A DNA stretch of 49,824 nt from Lederbergia galactosidilytica (GTDB taxonomy: Bacteria > Bacillota > Bacilli > Bacillales > Bacillaceae_C). The notes beneath the pieces were generated by a model, which did not search any database, was not told the origin of the DNA, and worked only from the letters and a program-made list of their open reading frames with translations. A program made the translations under genes and the position numbers. This document shows positions 23,108 to 31,775 of this stretch, in pieces. How positions within the stretch are numbered: position 1 is the stretch's first letter; every line of letters begins with the position of its first letter. The stretch covers positions 1-49,824 of the forward strand of contig NZ_JAGGKH010000027.1 of NCBI RefSeq assembly GCF_017873565.1, in the 5' to 3' direction.

Positions 23108-25411
23108 ATGATGAAGATAGATGAAATTCTTTCTACATTAACTTTAGAAGAAAAGGTTTCCTTACTTTTTGGAAAAGGTATGTGGGATATCGCTGGGGTT
23201 CGTGATATTCCTGAAGTGACAATGGTGGATGGACCACACGGTGTTCGTAAACCGTTAGATATGGACAAAACTGGAGTATTTGAGGGGAATAATCCAGCTA
23301 CTGCATTCCCAATACTAGGAGCCCTCGCTTCAACTTGGAATGTTGATTTAGCCTATGAAGTAGGAGAAGCATTAGCTGATGAATGTCACTATTACGATGT
23401 CCATGTCCTATTGGCTCCTGGAGTCAATATTAAAAGAACGCCATTAGGTGGAAGAAATTTCGAGTATTTTTCCGAAGATCCAATTTTAACTGGAGAAATC
23501 GCAAGTGCTTATATTAGCGGGTTACAAGAAAACGGTGTCGGAACTTCCCTTAAACATTATGCAGCAAACAACTCAGAATTTGAGCGAATGACCATTAGCT
23601 CTGAAGTAGATGAACGAACATTACGTGAGATATATTTAAGAGCCTTTGAAATCGCTATAAAGAAAGCGAATCCTTGGCTTGTAATGACTTCATACAACAA
23701 AATTAATGGTTACCGCTCAGAAGAAAACCCTTTTTTAATGAAGGAAATGCTTAGAAATGAATGGAGCTATGACGGTGTTACCGTTTCTGACTGGGGAGCT
23801 GTGACAGATCGTGCGAAAGCATTGGAAACTTCATTAGACATTGAAATGCCTGGACCATCTCTTTCCAAACAAAAACAACTCGTTCAGCAAATACGCAACC
23901 ATGAAATTGATGAGGCTTTGGTGGACGCAAGTGTAAAAAGAATCTTAGAATTCGTTCAGAAGGCGAGCGAAGGGAAGAAAAAGGCAAAGGATCGTTGTGA
24001 CTTTGAACAAAATCATTTAGTCGCAAAGCAAGTGGCTGTTGAGGGCACTGTTTTATTAAAAAATGATCGAAACGTGCTACCCATCAAAAAAGAGAAAACG
24101 AAATCATTGTTAGTCATTGGTAGACATGCTATTGATCCCCGAATTAGCGGGAAAGGTGGCAGTGCGATGGTGACTCCGTATAAGTTAGATATTCCTTTAG
24201 ACAAGATGAAGGAAATTGCCGGGAACGATATCACGATTCATTATGTTGATGGGTATGATGATTTTAATTCAGAACAAAATGAAATGAAGCAACAAGAGGC
24301 GATTGCTTTAGCCAAGCAAGTAGATAACGTCATTGTATTTGCGGGCATCCCAGAGGAATTAGAAGAAGCAGAAGGATTTGATAAAGAAGTGACTGACTTG
24401 CCACAGTCGCAAATCAACCTCATCTTATCCGTCGTCAAAGAACAGCCGAATACGACTGTCGTTCTATCCAATGGGTCACCCGTCACAATGAACGAGTGGG
24501 TAGATGAAGTACCAGCTTTAGTCGAAGGCTGGTTTGCTGGACAAGCTGCTGGCAGCGCGATAGCTGATATCTTATTCGGATTTGCTAATCCATCTGGTAA
24601 GCTTTCAGAGACATTCCCAGAACGTATTAGTCATAACCCCGCACATTTAACCTATCCAGGGGAAAATGGAAAAGTTCATTATCATGAGGGAGTCTTTGTT
24701 GGTTATCGCTACTATGATAAAAAAGAGATTCAGCCGTTATTCCCATTCGGCCACGGTTTATCCTATACAGAGTTTACGTATGATTCGATTCATGTAAATA
24801 AAGAAGCCATACAGGATGATGAAACAGTTGAGGTTACTGTAACAGTTCGAAATAGTGGGGCAATGGCTGGCATGGAAGTGATCCAACTGTATGTGCATGA
24901 TCAAGAATCCAGTGTCATTCGTCCATTAAAAGAACTTAAGAAATTCAAAAAAGTTCATTTAAATCCTGGTGAGGCAAAACAAATCACCTTTACTCTTTCG
25001 AAACAGGATTTTGCCTTTTACGATGTCCTCTCTCAAGGATGGCAAGTAGAAACCGGATCATTCGACCTTTTCATCGGACGTTCCGTTGCCGACATTCGTT
25101 TAACTAAAACGATTCATATAACAGCCACTGAAGAAAAGAAACCTGTATTTACCAGAAAAAGTTTAACAAAAGAATGGCTGGCCGACAAAAATGGCAAGAA
25201 AATCATTACGGATTTCTTTGATCAACTTAGTGATGAATTAAATATGGAGGATGAATATACATTATCTTTCTTGAAAGAATGCCCTATTTCAGCCGTCATT
25301 TCCCTATTTGGTCAAAAGTGGATGGAAACCAATGATGCTGAAGCAAAAGTAGATCAGTTGATTGCGCAAGTGAATCAATTAAATGAGGAAACTTCCAAGG
25401 GGGGATGTTAG
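23108..25411 (+). CDS. Beta-glycosidase, GH3 family
   Basis: A 767-residue glycoside hydrolase family 3 enzyme that probably removes glucose or xylose from the non-reducing end of oligosaccharides. The N-terminal barrel contains TMVDGPHGVR, LKHYAANNSEFER and nucleophile Asp228 in VTVSDWGAVTDRA. The second domain has HAIDPRISGKGGSAMVTPYK, and the C-terminal FnIII-like domain contains NSGAMAGMEVIQLYVHD. There is no signal peptide, so it acts in the cytoplasm. The EIIC start immediately follows its stop codon. Specificity cannot be read from sequence. The preceding fused regulator probably controls it. Confidence 0.9.
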   Translation: MMKIDEILSTLTLEEKVSLLFGKGMWDIAGVRDIPEVTMVDGPHGVRKPLDMDKTGVFEGNNPATAFPILGALASTWNVDLAYEVGEALADECHYYDVHVLLAPGVNIKRTPLGGRNFEYFSEDPILTGEIASAYISGLQENGVGTSLKHYAANNSEFERMTISSEVDERTLREIYLRAFEIAIKKANPWLVMTSYNKINGYRSEENPFLMKEMLRNEWSYDGVTVSDWGAVTDRAKALETSLDIEMPGPSLSKQKQLVQQIRNHEIDEALVDASVKRILEFVQKASEGKKKAKDRCDFEQNHLVAKQVAVEGTVLLKNDRNVLPIKKEKTKSLLVIGRHAIDPRISGKGGSAMVTPYKLDIPLDKMKEIAGNDITIHYVDGYDDFNSEQNEMKQQEAIALAKQVDNVIVFAGIPEELEEAEGFDKEVTDLPQSQINLILSVVKEQPNTTVVLSNGSPVTMNEWVDEVPALVEGWFAGQAAGSAIADILFGFANPSGKLSETFPERISHNPAHLTYPGENGKVHYHEGVFVGYRYYDKKEIQPLFPFGHGLSYTEFTYDSIHVNKEAIQDDETVEVTVTVRNSGAMAGMEVIQLYVHDQESSVIRPLKELKKFKKVHLNPGEAKQITFTLSKQDFAFYDVLSQGWQVETGSFDLFIGRSVADIRLTKTIHITATEEKKPVFTRKSLTKEWLADKNGKKIITDFFDQLSDELNMEDEYTLSFLKECPISAVISLFGQKWMETNDAEAKVDQLIAQVNQLNEETSKGGC

Positions 25412-26638
25412 GTGAACAAGTTAATTAACTTGATGAATGACAAGTTTGCGCCAAAATTAAATAAGTTTACAGAAAATGTCTGGATTTCATCCATTTCCGA
25501 AGCGATCATGATTATTTTACCTATGATCCTTGTCGGGTCTTTGTTAAACTTGTTCTCGATTTTAAATGATTTTATTTCATGGTTGCCTGATTTATCCCCT
25601 ATTACGACATTTAGTTTCGGATTATTTGGCTTGTTCATCTCCTTTCTTACTCCATATTATATTATGGAGAAGAAAGGCTACGATAAAAATAAAATCATTG
25701 CAGGTGCAACAGGACTATCTTTATTTATTATGCTTCTATCTCCTACTATCTCTGAGGAAGGTAACATAAGTTTCATTTTAGATAGACTGGGACCTTCTGG
25801 AATGATGAACGCCCTTATTGTTGGTCTGTTTGTTGGCCTTGTGATGAGCATCTTTAAAAAGTTTTCCTTCTTTAAAAAAGGCAGCGAACTCCCAGAGTTT
25901 ATTATGGAATGGATCGATGCGTTAATACCTATTACATTCATTTTGCTTATAGGTTGGGTCATTATCTATCAATTACAAGTTGATATGTTCGATGTGATCT
26001 TAAGCATGCTTGAGCCGCTTACATTAATAAGTCAAAGCTTCACAGGATTTTTAATCATTAATTTTATTCTTGTGTTCCTTTATTCATTTGGAATAAGTCC
26101 TTGGGTACTAATGCCGATATTAATGCCCATCTGGTTACAAGCCATTAATGAAAATGCTGAACTTGTGAAACAAGGTTTAGAACCAACTAATATTAATACC
26201 TTTGAAACATTCTTCTCTGGTTGGCTTGGTGTCGGTGGTCTAGGGGCAACCTTGCCTTTAGTGATATTGCTACTTTTTGCAAAATCTGCTCGTCTAAAGG
26301 CTGTTGGGAAAACAACCCTTGTGCCATCCTTGTTTAATATTAACGAGCCAATTGTGTATAGTGCAGTAGCCTTTAATCCAATCTTAATGATCCCTTTTTG
26401 GCTAAATGCATTAATATCACCGATCATCGTGTACTTTGCACTTAGTAGTAAGTTGGTTCCTATTCCAAGCATACTTTTCCAGCTTTGGTATACACCACTC
26501 GGGATTTCAACATACATTGTTTCAGGTATAGCAGGGTTAATTTTACTAGCCATTGTTCTAGCTGTTATGTTCCTTATCTGGTTCCCTTTCTTTAAAGTCT
26601 ATGATAAACAAGAATGGCAGAAGGAACAAGAGCAATAA
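25412..26638 (+). CDS. PTS EIIC permease, lactose/cellobiose class
   Basis: A membrane transport domain of 408 residues, related to the lactose/N,N'-diacetylchitobiose/cellobiose EIIC family, with about ten helices. Hallmarks are the first helix block SSISEAIMIILPMILVGS and the substrate loop LVPSLFNINEPIVYSAV. It starts with GTG immediately after the GH3 stop, with GGGGGG 7 bases upstream, so expression is coupled. No EIIA or EIIB gene is in the locus. They must be supplied elsewhere, or this permease works without phosphorylation. Uptake of an oligosaccharide for the GH3 enzyme is inference. Confidence 0.88.
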   Translation: MNKLINLMNDKFAPKLNKFTENVWISSISEAIMIILPMILVGSLLNLFSILNDFISWLPDLSPITTFSFGLFGLFISFLTPYYIMEKKGYDKNKIIAGATGLSLFIMLLSPTISEEGNISFILDRLGPSGMMNALIVGLFVGLVMSIFKKFSFFKKGSELPEFIMEWIDALIPITFILLIGWVIIYQLQVDMFDVILSMLEPLTLISQSFTGFLIINFILVFLYSFGISPWVLMPILMPIWLQAINENAELVKQGLEPTNINTFETFFSGWLGVGGLGATLPLVILLLFAKSARLKAVGKTTLVPSLFNINEPIVYSAVAFNPILMIPFWLNALISPIIVYFALSSKLVPIPSILFQLWYTPLGISTYIVSGIAGLILLAIVLAVMFLIWFPFFKVYDKQEWQKEQEQ

Positions 26639-26675
26639 ATCATTGTCTCTTATTAAATGAAGAGTGTCATACTGA

Positions 26676-26720
26676 CTAAGAACTGAAAAAAGTCGCTAAC
26701 GTGGCTTTTTCTGTTCTTAG
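26676..26720 (+). terminator. Terminator of the GH3-EIIC operon
   Basis: CTAAGAAC-TGAAAAA pairs with TTTTTC-TGTTCTTAG around a short loop. Long imperfect stem with a weak following T tract. Confidence 0.6.
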
Positions 26721-27017
26721 TTATTCTAATCGTGGTTAAAGAAAAACGATTTTTGAACTGTAACTTTTCCTTTAATATGAACATAGTTCAAATTTTATCA
26801 ACTTCTACAATCCTCAACACCAGCTGGAAACTTACAAATTATGCCTAAGAAGACAGAGCCCCTTTATTCTTCCATTTCATCCCACATTAAATAGTACTTC
26901 TTTTCATACCTACACGAAATGATTGCAGAGTAAAAGGTATATTCAATCTCCCCTTTACAAACATGCCCAAGGAGGATAAGTTATATTTAGTTCCGTATGT
27001 TTTAAGGGGGAAAATCT
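26721..27017. other. Intergenic stretch before the lipoprotein gene
   Basis: No gene seen. It ends with the AAGGGGG ribosome binding site of the lipoprotein. Confidence 0.4.
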
Positions 27018-27545
27018 GTGAAAAAGAAATTAGGTTTATTCGTATCTATTATGCTTTTTATTGGTTTTATAGCCGGCTGTAGCCAAAAGACGAATTACGC
27101 AACAGATGGGCCATTTGTTCTCTTTACTTATTCGCCTGCTGGACCAGATGACTTTCGTAATATGTACTCACATAACTATGCCCTTTATGAAAATGGCAAA
27201 CTTGTTTTATATACAGAGCCTGGAAATAAATTAAAGATTGGTGATGATGCTCCTGTACTTGAAACCCAAGTTCCGAAAGATGATGTAGCGAAGGTAAAAC
27301 AGCTTATTGAGCAAAATAAATTTTGGAAGTTAAAAAAAGATGTGTCTACAGAATCTCAAGATGGGGTTTTTCTTTACCTGACGATTAATTTAACAGATGA
27401 GTCCAAAACCGTTGGTGGCTTAAATCCAAGCGAGCCAAAATTTATCGAGATAACGGATTTTATCTCTAGTTTAGTAACTAAAGAAGAGCGGAAATCATGG
27501 AATGAGGAAATTAAAGACCATATTTACGAGCTGAATCCAGAATAG
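27018..27545 (+). CDS. Lipoprotein of unknown function
   Basis: A 175-residue predicted membrane-bound lipoprotein. The signal peptide KKKLGLFVSIMLFIGFI ends in the lipobox IAGC, with the lipidated Cys at residue 21. The mature part begins SQKTNYATDGPFVLFTYSPA and is a small beta-rich domain without a motif I recognise. The start is a GTG with AAGGGGG 8 bases upstream. A hairpin overlaps its stop. It is not obviously linked to neighbours. Confidence 0.75.
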   Translation: MKKKLGLFVSIMLFIGFIAGCSQKTNYATDGPFVLFTYSPAGPDDFRNMYSHNYALYENGKLVLYTEPGNKLKIGDDAPVLETQVPKDDVAKVKQLIEQNKFWKLKKDVSTESQDGVFLYLTINLTDESKTVGGLNPSEPKFIEITDFISSLVTKEERKSWNEEIKDHIYELNPE

Positions 27546-27565
27546 TTCTTCACGCTACTATTCTG
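27538..27565 (+). terminator. Terminator of the lipoprotein gene
   Basis: CAGAATAG at 27538-27545 pairs with CTATTCTG at 27558-27565, with ATTTT after it. The 5' arm overlaps the stop codon. Confidence 0.55.
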
Positions 27566-27741
27566 ATTTTCGCTTCGCTCTTTCTCTCCCTTTATTCCCC
27601 TGGATTAAGAGGTGGGCTGCATCCATAAAAGTTCCAGCTCACATAATGGAACTTGCTCGTTTTTTTCCTTAAACTTAAACCACTGTGCCAAAGGAGGGAA
27701 CTTACTTCTATTAGGATTCATTCATAAATTTAGGATTAAGG

Positions 27742-28081
27742 TCAAACACGATTTAAATGCGTATCTTTAAAATCCTTCGGATACTTTAAGCCAAAGCCAA
27801 ACATTCTATCCATCCCAATATGTGCGGATAGTATGAGTCCGGCTGCTATCGTAATGAGACTTGATAATAATAATCCTATTTGTATCAAACCAATTGCTAA
27901 ACTATAAGTATGAATGAAATTATAGACAATTGTTCCCACCTTCTAAATATCCTAACATCGAGATATCTGGGACAAACAAAAGAATGATGAACCAAAACCA
28001 ACTAAACTCTAAATAGGAATAAAAATAAATACCTACTATTAGAACGGCAAATCCTTCTAAATGTAAAAGAATTTTACTCAA
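27742..28081 (-). pseudogene. DUF4260 membrane protein, frameshifted
   Basis: The N-terminal half reads from a TTG (28081, with GGAGG 6 bases upstream) as LSKILLHLEGFAVLIVGIYF and ISMLGYLEGG. The C-terminal half reads in another frame from 27939, GTIVYNFIHTYSLAIGLIQI, ending in AHIGMDRMFGFGLKYPKDFK DTHL (joined). Together they give the DUF4260 family, a four-helix membrane protein of unknown function. The break lies at about 27937-27947 and involves no long homopolymer. One or more missing bases there restore the frame. It may be a decayed gene or an assembly error. Confidence 0.7.
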
Positions 28082-28183
28082 ACTTATCCTCCATTCTATC
28101 GTTTCCGGTACATAATTCCCCCTATATATAACCTATTTTATCATTTTAGATATTCATTTCCGTCAATTAATAAATTATTGTTC

Positions 28184-28663
28184 CTAGAATCTATAAACCA
28201 TCGTAATAGATGTTCCAACAACTTCGACATCTTTAAATCCCAATTTTCTATATACATGAACGGCATTAGTATTTTCAGGATCTACACTGAGTGAAATGGA
28301 TGCAAAACCCGCTTCTTTTGCCTTTTGAATTATTTTATTCATTAACAAAGTCCCTACCCCCATTCCTCTCGCCTCTTCGCGAACTGCTATTCCAAGTTCA
28401 GGAGTATTGCGATCAATAAATCCATATCCCTTATTAGATTCGTCAAACAACCGATACCATACGGCGCCGATTGCTTGGTTATTCGCATTTATCGCTATTA
28501 AGGCGGTGTCTCCCCTTTTCCCCCAATCTTCATGATATTTTTTAAAATTAGGTGTGTTGATCAAAACCTCTTTTTGAGGCTTATTATCAGGAATATGAAT
28601 AGATTCATATAACATATCTGTTAAAAAGCCCATTTCACTTTGCTTTAATTTTCTAATAATCAT
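28184..28663 (-). CDS. GNAT family N-acetyltransferase
   Basis: A 159-residue GNAT acetyltransferase. The acetyl-CoA loop is ELGIAVREEARGMGVGTLLM, with Arg/Gly-rich REEARGMGVG, and the C-terminal block is FASISLSVDPENTNAVHVYR then KLGFK. Its N-terminus, MIIRKLKQSEMGFLTDMLYE, is typical. The acceptor substrate is unknown. It ends 121 bases beyond the DUF4260 start and has a modest ribosome binding site. Confidence 0.8.
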   Translation of the reverse strand: MIIRKLKQSEMGFLTDMLYESIHIPDNKPQKEVLINTPNFKKYHEDWGKRGDTALIAINANNQAIGAVWYRLFDESNKGYGFIDRNTPELGIAVREEARGMGVGTLLMNKIIQKAKEAGFASISLSVDPENTNAVHVYRKLGFKDVEVVGTSITMVYRF

Positions 28664-28716
28664 CAGCTATACATACCTGCCTTTTTATTTTTCTCCTCAA
28701 ACTACATATATTTGTG

Positions 28717-28884
28717 ATGACTCTGTATATAAAGAATTTCCTTAGTGTTGCTATTCTATTTGTCATATTATTATCGGGCTGTGATGCATACTCAAACGTT
28801 TCAGAAGACGAAATGGATTTTAGTGAATATAAACCGTTACCACCCAATGATCATATTAAAATCATTGGTGAGGAACCTGAGTAG
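28717..28884 (+). CDS. Small lipoprotein, 55 residues
   Basis: A short plus-strand frame starts with ATG (a GTG lies just before it). The N-terminus TLYIKNFLSVAILFVILLSGC has a basic start, a hydrophobic stretch and a lipobox LSGC with Cys at residue 22. An acidic tail follows: DAYSNVSEDEMDFSEYKPLP with IIGEEPE at the end. No good ribosome binding site is evident, and it lies divergently from the GNAT gene. The lipobox makes it plausible; it could still be a chance frame. Confidence 0.5.
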   Translation: MTLYIKNFLSVAILFVILLSGCDAYSNVSEDEMDFSEYKPLPPNDHIKIIGEEPE

Positions 28885-28936
28885 CACTGTGTAAAGCAGA
28901 TTGAAGTCTGTTTATTTTATGCTGTTCAAATAATGG

Positions 28937-30121
28937 CTACAAAGACCGCTTCTCCATTTTAGTCAGAATCACATCAGCCGCTCTTTTAGCGCCGCCAGCA
29001 TTTCGAAAGGTTTCTGAAAGTTTCTGGGCATTTTCCCTAAATGTCTGATTCTCCAGTATACGAACGACCGCTGCTGCCAAATGTTTTGACTTTCTTCCTT
29101 TTAGTTTAACTCCCGCTCCCAGTTCGGCAACTCGGTCAGCTATGATTCTTTGTTCGCTATGTTGCGGAAATAAAACCATTGGAACACCAAAATACAAGCT
29201 TTCGCTCACACTATTCATTCCACAATGAGTAATAAATATATCTGCTGTCTGGAGCGTTGAGATCTGATCAACAGAGTTTTTCACTGTAAAATTTCTGGGC
29301 AAACTCCCAAGTACTGAAATCACAGTTTTTTCACCAACAGACATCAGGACATCATAATCCGTATTGGCAAATGCTTCAACACAGTTTTGATAAAAAGGGA
29401 AATTTTGATTTAATACAGTTCCAAGGGAAATATAGATTAATTTTCTATCTTTCTTATCATTTTGCTTAGATGGGAATGTCTTAATAGATGGTCCAACAAA
29501 GGAAAATCGGTCAGAAAAAGTACCCGCCAATGGCTGGAATTCTTTCGATGTATAAACAATAGTGTCTGTTTCATTATCATTTTGAATAATCGAGACAAAA
29601 TTCTCTACTTGATACTGATAATCTTTTAATAGTTGAATTTTTTTGTTAATTTTTGGCATACCTACAAACATTTTCCAAATCTCTCCGAGGCTTCTCTTCA
29701 TCATTTTTGCCGTATATTTATTAAATGCAAAAGTTGTAGTTGAACAAATATAGGGGATCTGCAGCTTCTGTGCAAATAATTTCCCCCAAAAGCATAAAGA
29801 ATCGGACACAATGCAATCTGGTTGAATATCCCTTAATTCCTTGCAGACCTTTTCATCCAATGCAATCGTTGTATCAACGATCATTTCTATTAATGCAGCA
29901 AAATCCTTACCTGCCTTACGTTCCAATTCTTCTTGTGATAGCTTCGGCAAATATTCATCACAAGCAATAAATCTGGCACCAGCACCTTCTATTTTTGCCT
30001 GAAACTCCAGAAATGAATAATACCAAACTTGATGGCCTCTATTTACTAATTCGGTTACAAGTGGAATAGTAGGGTTGGTATGTCCATGTGCAGGTATGGA
30101 GAAAAATATAATTTTACTCAT
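28937..30121 (-). CDS. GT1 (MGT/YjiC-like) glycosyltransferase
   Basis: A cytoplasmic GT-B fold glycosyltransferase, family 1, related to Bacillus YjiC/YojK and macrolide glycosyltransferases. The N-terminal acceptor domain begins IIFFSIPAHGHTNPTIPLV, with the conserved acidic HGHTNP region. The C-terminal UDP-sugar motif is DIFITHCGMNSVSESLYFGV then PMVLFPQHSEQ. It likely transfers glucose to a small-molecule acceptor. Its start overlaps the regulator gene by 4 bases (ATGA), so the two are translationally coupled. The acceptor is unknown. Confidence 0.88.
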   Translation of the reverse strand: MSKIIFFSIPAHGHTNPTIPLVTELVNRGHQVWYYSFLEFQAKIEGAGARFIACDEYLPKLSQEELERKAGKDFAALIEMIVDTTIALDEKVCKELRDIQPDCIVSDSLCFWGKLFAQKLQIPYICSTTTFAFNKYTAKMMKRSLGEIWKMFVGMPKINKKIQLLKDYQYQVENFVSIIQNDNETDTIVYTSKEFQPLAGTFSDRFSFVGPSIKTFPSKQNDKKDRKLIYISLGTVLNQNFPFYQNCVEAFANTDYDVLMSVGEKTVISVLGSLPRNFTVKNSVDQISTLQTADIFITHCGMNSVSESLYFGVPMVLFPQHSEQRIIADRVAELGAGVKLKGRKSKHLAAAVVRILENQTFRENAQKLSETFRNAGGAKRAADVILTKMEKRSL

Positions 30122-30567
30122 TCTATATCACCGTCCGCTAGTTCAGCTTTTTCGATCATCTCTGCCAACTGTAAGAAACCCTCCGTTTTTAAGACGGCGA
30201 TTCCTTTTGTCGCATCTTCTCCCAAAATCACGAGCTTATCCCCTGCTTGAATCTGATACATATCACGCGCCTGTTTAGGAATGACAATCTGACCTCTTTC
30301 TCCTACCTTCACAACACCGAAAAATTGCCTTCCCTTAGGAGCGAGTCGCTTTGTCTCTTCTTCACTCATGTCACGGGACAATTGATCTAAAGTTATTTGA
30401 AAAATATCAGCTAGTATTTTGCCTTTATAAATATCAGGCACAGCTTCACCGCTTTCCCACTTAGCTACAGTCTGCCTTGATACATCCACTTTCTCAGCTA
30501 ACTGTTCTTGATTTAGTTTATGTTTTTTACGCAAAACACGTATATTCATACCAATCATGTTTTTCAA
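30118..30567 (-). CDS. XRE regulator fused to an AbrB-type DNA-binding domain
   Basis: A 149-residue protein with two DNA-binding domains. Residues about 5-60 are an XRE helix-turn-helix (IRVLRKKHKLNQEQLAEKVD, VSRQTVAKWESGE). Residues about 85-130 are an AbrB/SpoVT swapped-hairpin domain (KVGERGQIVIPKQARDMYQI). It starts behind AAGGAG, and its end overlaps the glycosyltransferase. The operon link suggests it controls that enzyme in response to growth phase or a ligand, but no ligand domain is visible. Confidence 0.85.
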   Translation of the reverse strand: MKNMIGMNIRVLRKKHKLNQEQLAEKVDVSRQTVAKWESGEAVPDIYKGKILADIFQITLDQLSRDMSEEETKRLAPKGRQFFGVVKVGERGQIVIPKQARDMYQIQAGDKLVILGEDATKGIAVLKTEGFLQLAEMIEKAELADGDIE

Positions 30568-30838
30568 CTCCTTATATGTATATAATATAGAGGAGATCTA
30601 AGGCTAAATCTATCAACAGTTCGCCACATTTTTTGTTAAAAATTGTGGCAATTTCATTACCAATAAATCATAGTTTTAAGTTTACCGTTTTTCATTGAAA
30701 GAAATAGCCTTTTTCCATTAATTATATTTCCGTATAGATATCGGTAGATTGATTTCTAGTTGCTTATTTTAGACAAGACAAATAAACGTACAGCAGTACA
30801 TTTTTTTAAAAAGGTAAGCGGATAAGATAAGATTGTTG

Positions 30839-31025
30839 ATTTCCGTTCTGGCTGGACGCTTTCCGAGGGACGTGTCTTGAGGCCCACAGGATGTGGGTCA
30901 CAAAGGCGTTCCGCCAGGACGGCGAGTATTTAGCCTTTGATCCTAATCTTTAAGGCTACGCTCCTGCAGGGTCTCTAGCTGGACGCTTCATCCCACAGGA
31001 GTCGCCAGCCGACACTCCAATTATC
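30839..31025. repeat. GC-rich dispersed repeat, copy 3
   Basis: Begins TGATTTCCGTTCTGGCTGG with GGACGCTTTCCG and ends GGAGTCGCC then CACTCCAATTAT, closely parallel to copy 1. It is longer and has internal GGCCCACAGGATGTGGG and GGCGTTCCGCCAGGACG hairpins. Confidence 0.75.
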
Positions 31026-31443
31026 GCTTTTTAAAATGAGTAGGAATCTTGCAAGAACCTCATGTATTTCATTTTCATTGTTCATTGGCGAAATGCATAT
31101 TGAATAGAAGTGCCACGTTTTTCAATTTGCCTAAAATGTTGTATTCCGTATGTATCTTTTTCAAAAATAGCCTTCATCCCCGCTGAAAAGCGATACAAAA
31201 CATTTGGATCAAATCCTTTGATTTAATTCCTCTTACACGTTCCATTACCGCATCAAAAAAAAGTTTTTCTTTTCAATTTTGAGGGTCATGAAAGTAACTA
31301 TTGCAGATACTAAGAATAGTATTAGATTCAATTTCTTAAGGAAACGAACACGTGTTTCCCCAAACGAAATTCCTGCTTTTGCACCCTGACATAAGCCTTC
31401 AAAACTGAAAGTACCTCTAGCTTTTCCCTGTGAATAAACCTGA
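31026..31443 (-). pseudogene. Decayed coding remnants on the minus strand
   Basis: The minus strand has two stretches with protein-like codons but no continuous frame: FSFEGLCQGAKAGISFGETR then VRFLKKLNLILFLVSAIV, and GMKAIFEKDTYGIQHFRQIE then KRGTSIQYAFRQ. I do not recognise a family. Given the neighbouring repeat and hairpin it may be a transposase or other mobile gene remnant. Low certainty. Confidence 0.3.
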
Positions 31444-31492
31444 AATAGGCAGCAAAAAGGCCGATTTATTACTGGCTTTTTTGCTGCCTATT
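31444..31492. repeat. 19-bp stem hairpin with one mismatch
   Basis: 31444-31462 pairs with 31474-31492 with one mismatch; the stem includes five-A and six-T runs, so it works like a bidirectional terminator. No intact gene flanks it directly. Confidence 0.7.
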
Positions 31493-31734
31493 ACTGTACG
31501 AAGGTAATTTTAACTTTTGGGTAAACTTAAAAATCTGAGCACAAAAAAGGGAGTATGTCTAGCATATCTCAAATGATCAAAAGCCATACTTCAAAAACAG
31601 TTTGGGTGATTCCACGCTCCCCCTGACAAAGCATTTACATATGCTATATCTCCAACTTTTAGTAGGTGAGTTGATTAGAGGTTGAATAACAAGAGTGTGA
31701 GATCCTGGGGGGATATGATGACCTATACAATAGA

Positions 31735-31764
31735 CTAGCCCCTGGTTTATTTACCAAGGGCTAG
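31735..31764 (-). terminator. Terminator of the symporter gene
   Basis: CTAGCCC-(C)TGGT pairs with ACCA-AGGGCTAG across a short loop just downstream of the symporter stop at 31776. Confidence 0.65.
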
Positions 31765-31775
31765 GAGAAATCGGG

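Noticed and set aside
28653-28847. Minus-strand 64-codon frame overlapping the small lipoprotein
   Set aside because: It is the antisense of the plus-strand lipoprotein frame, which has a lipobox and better protein character.
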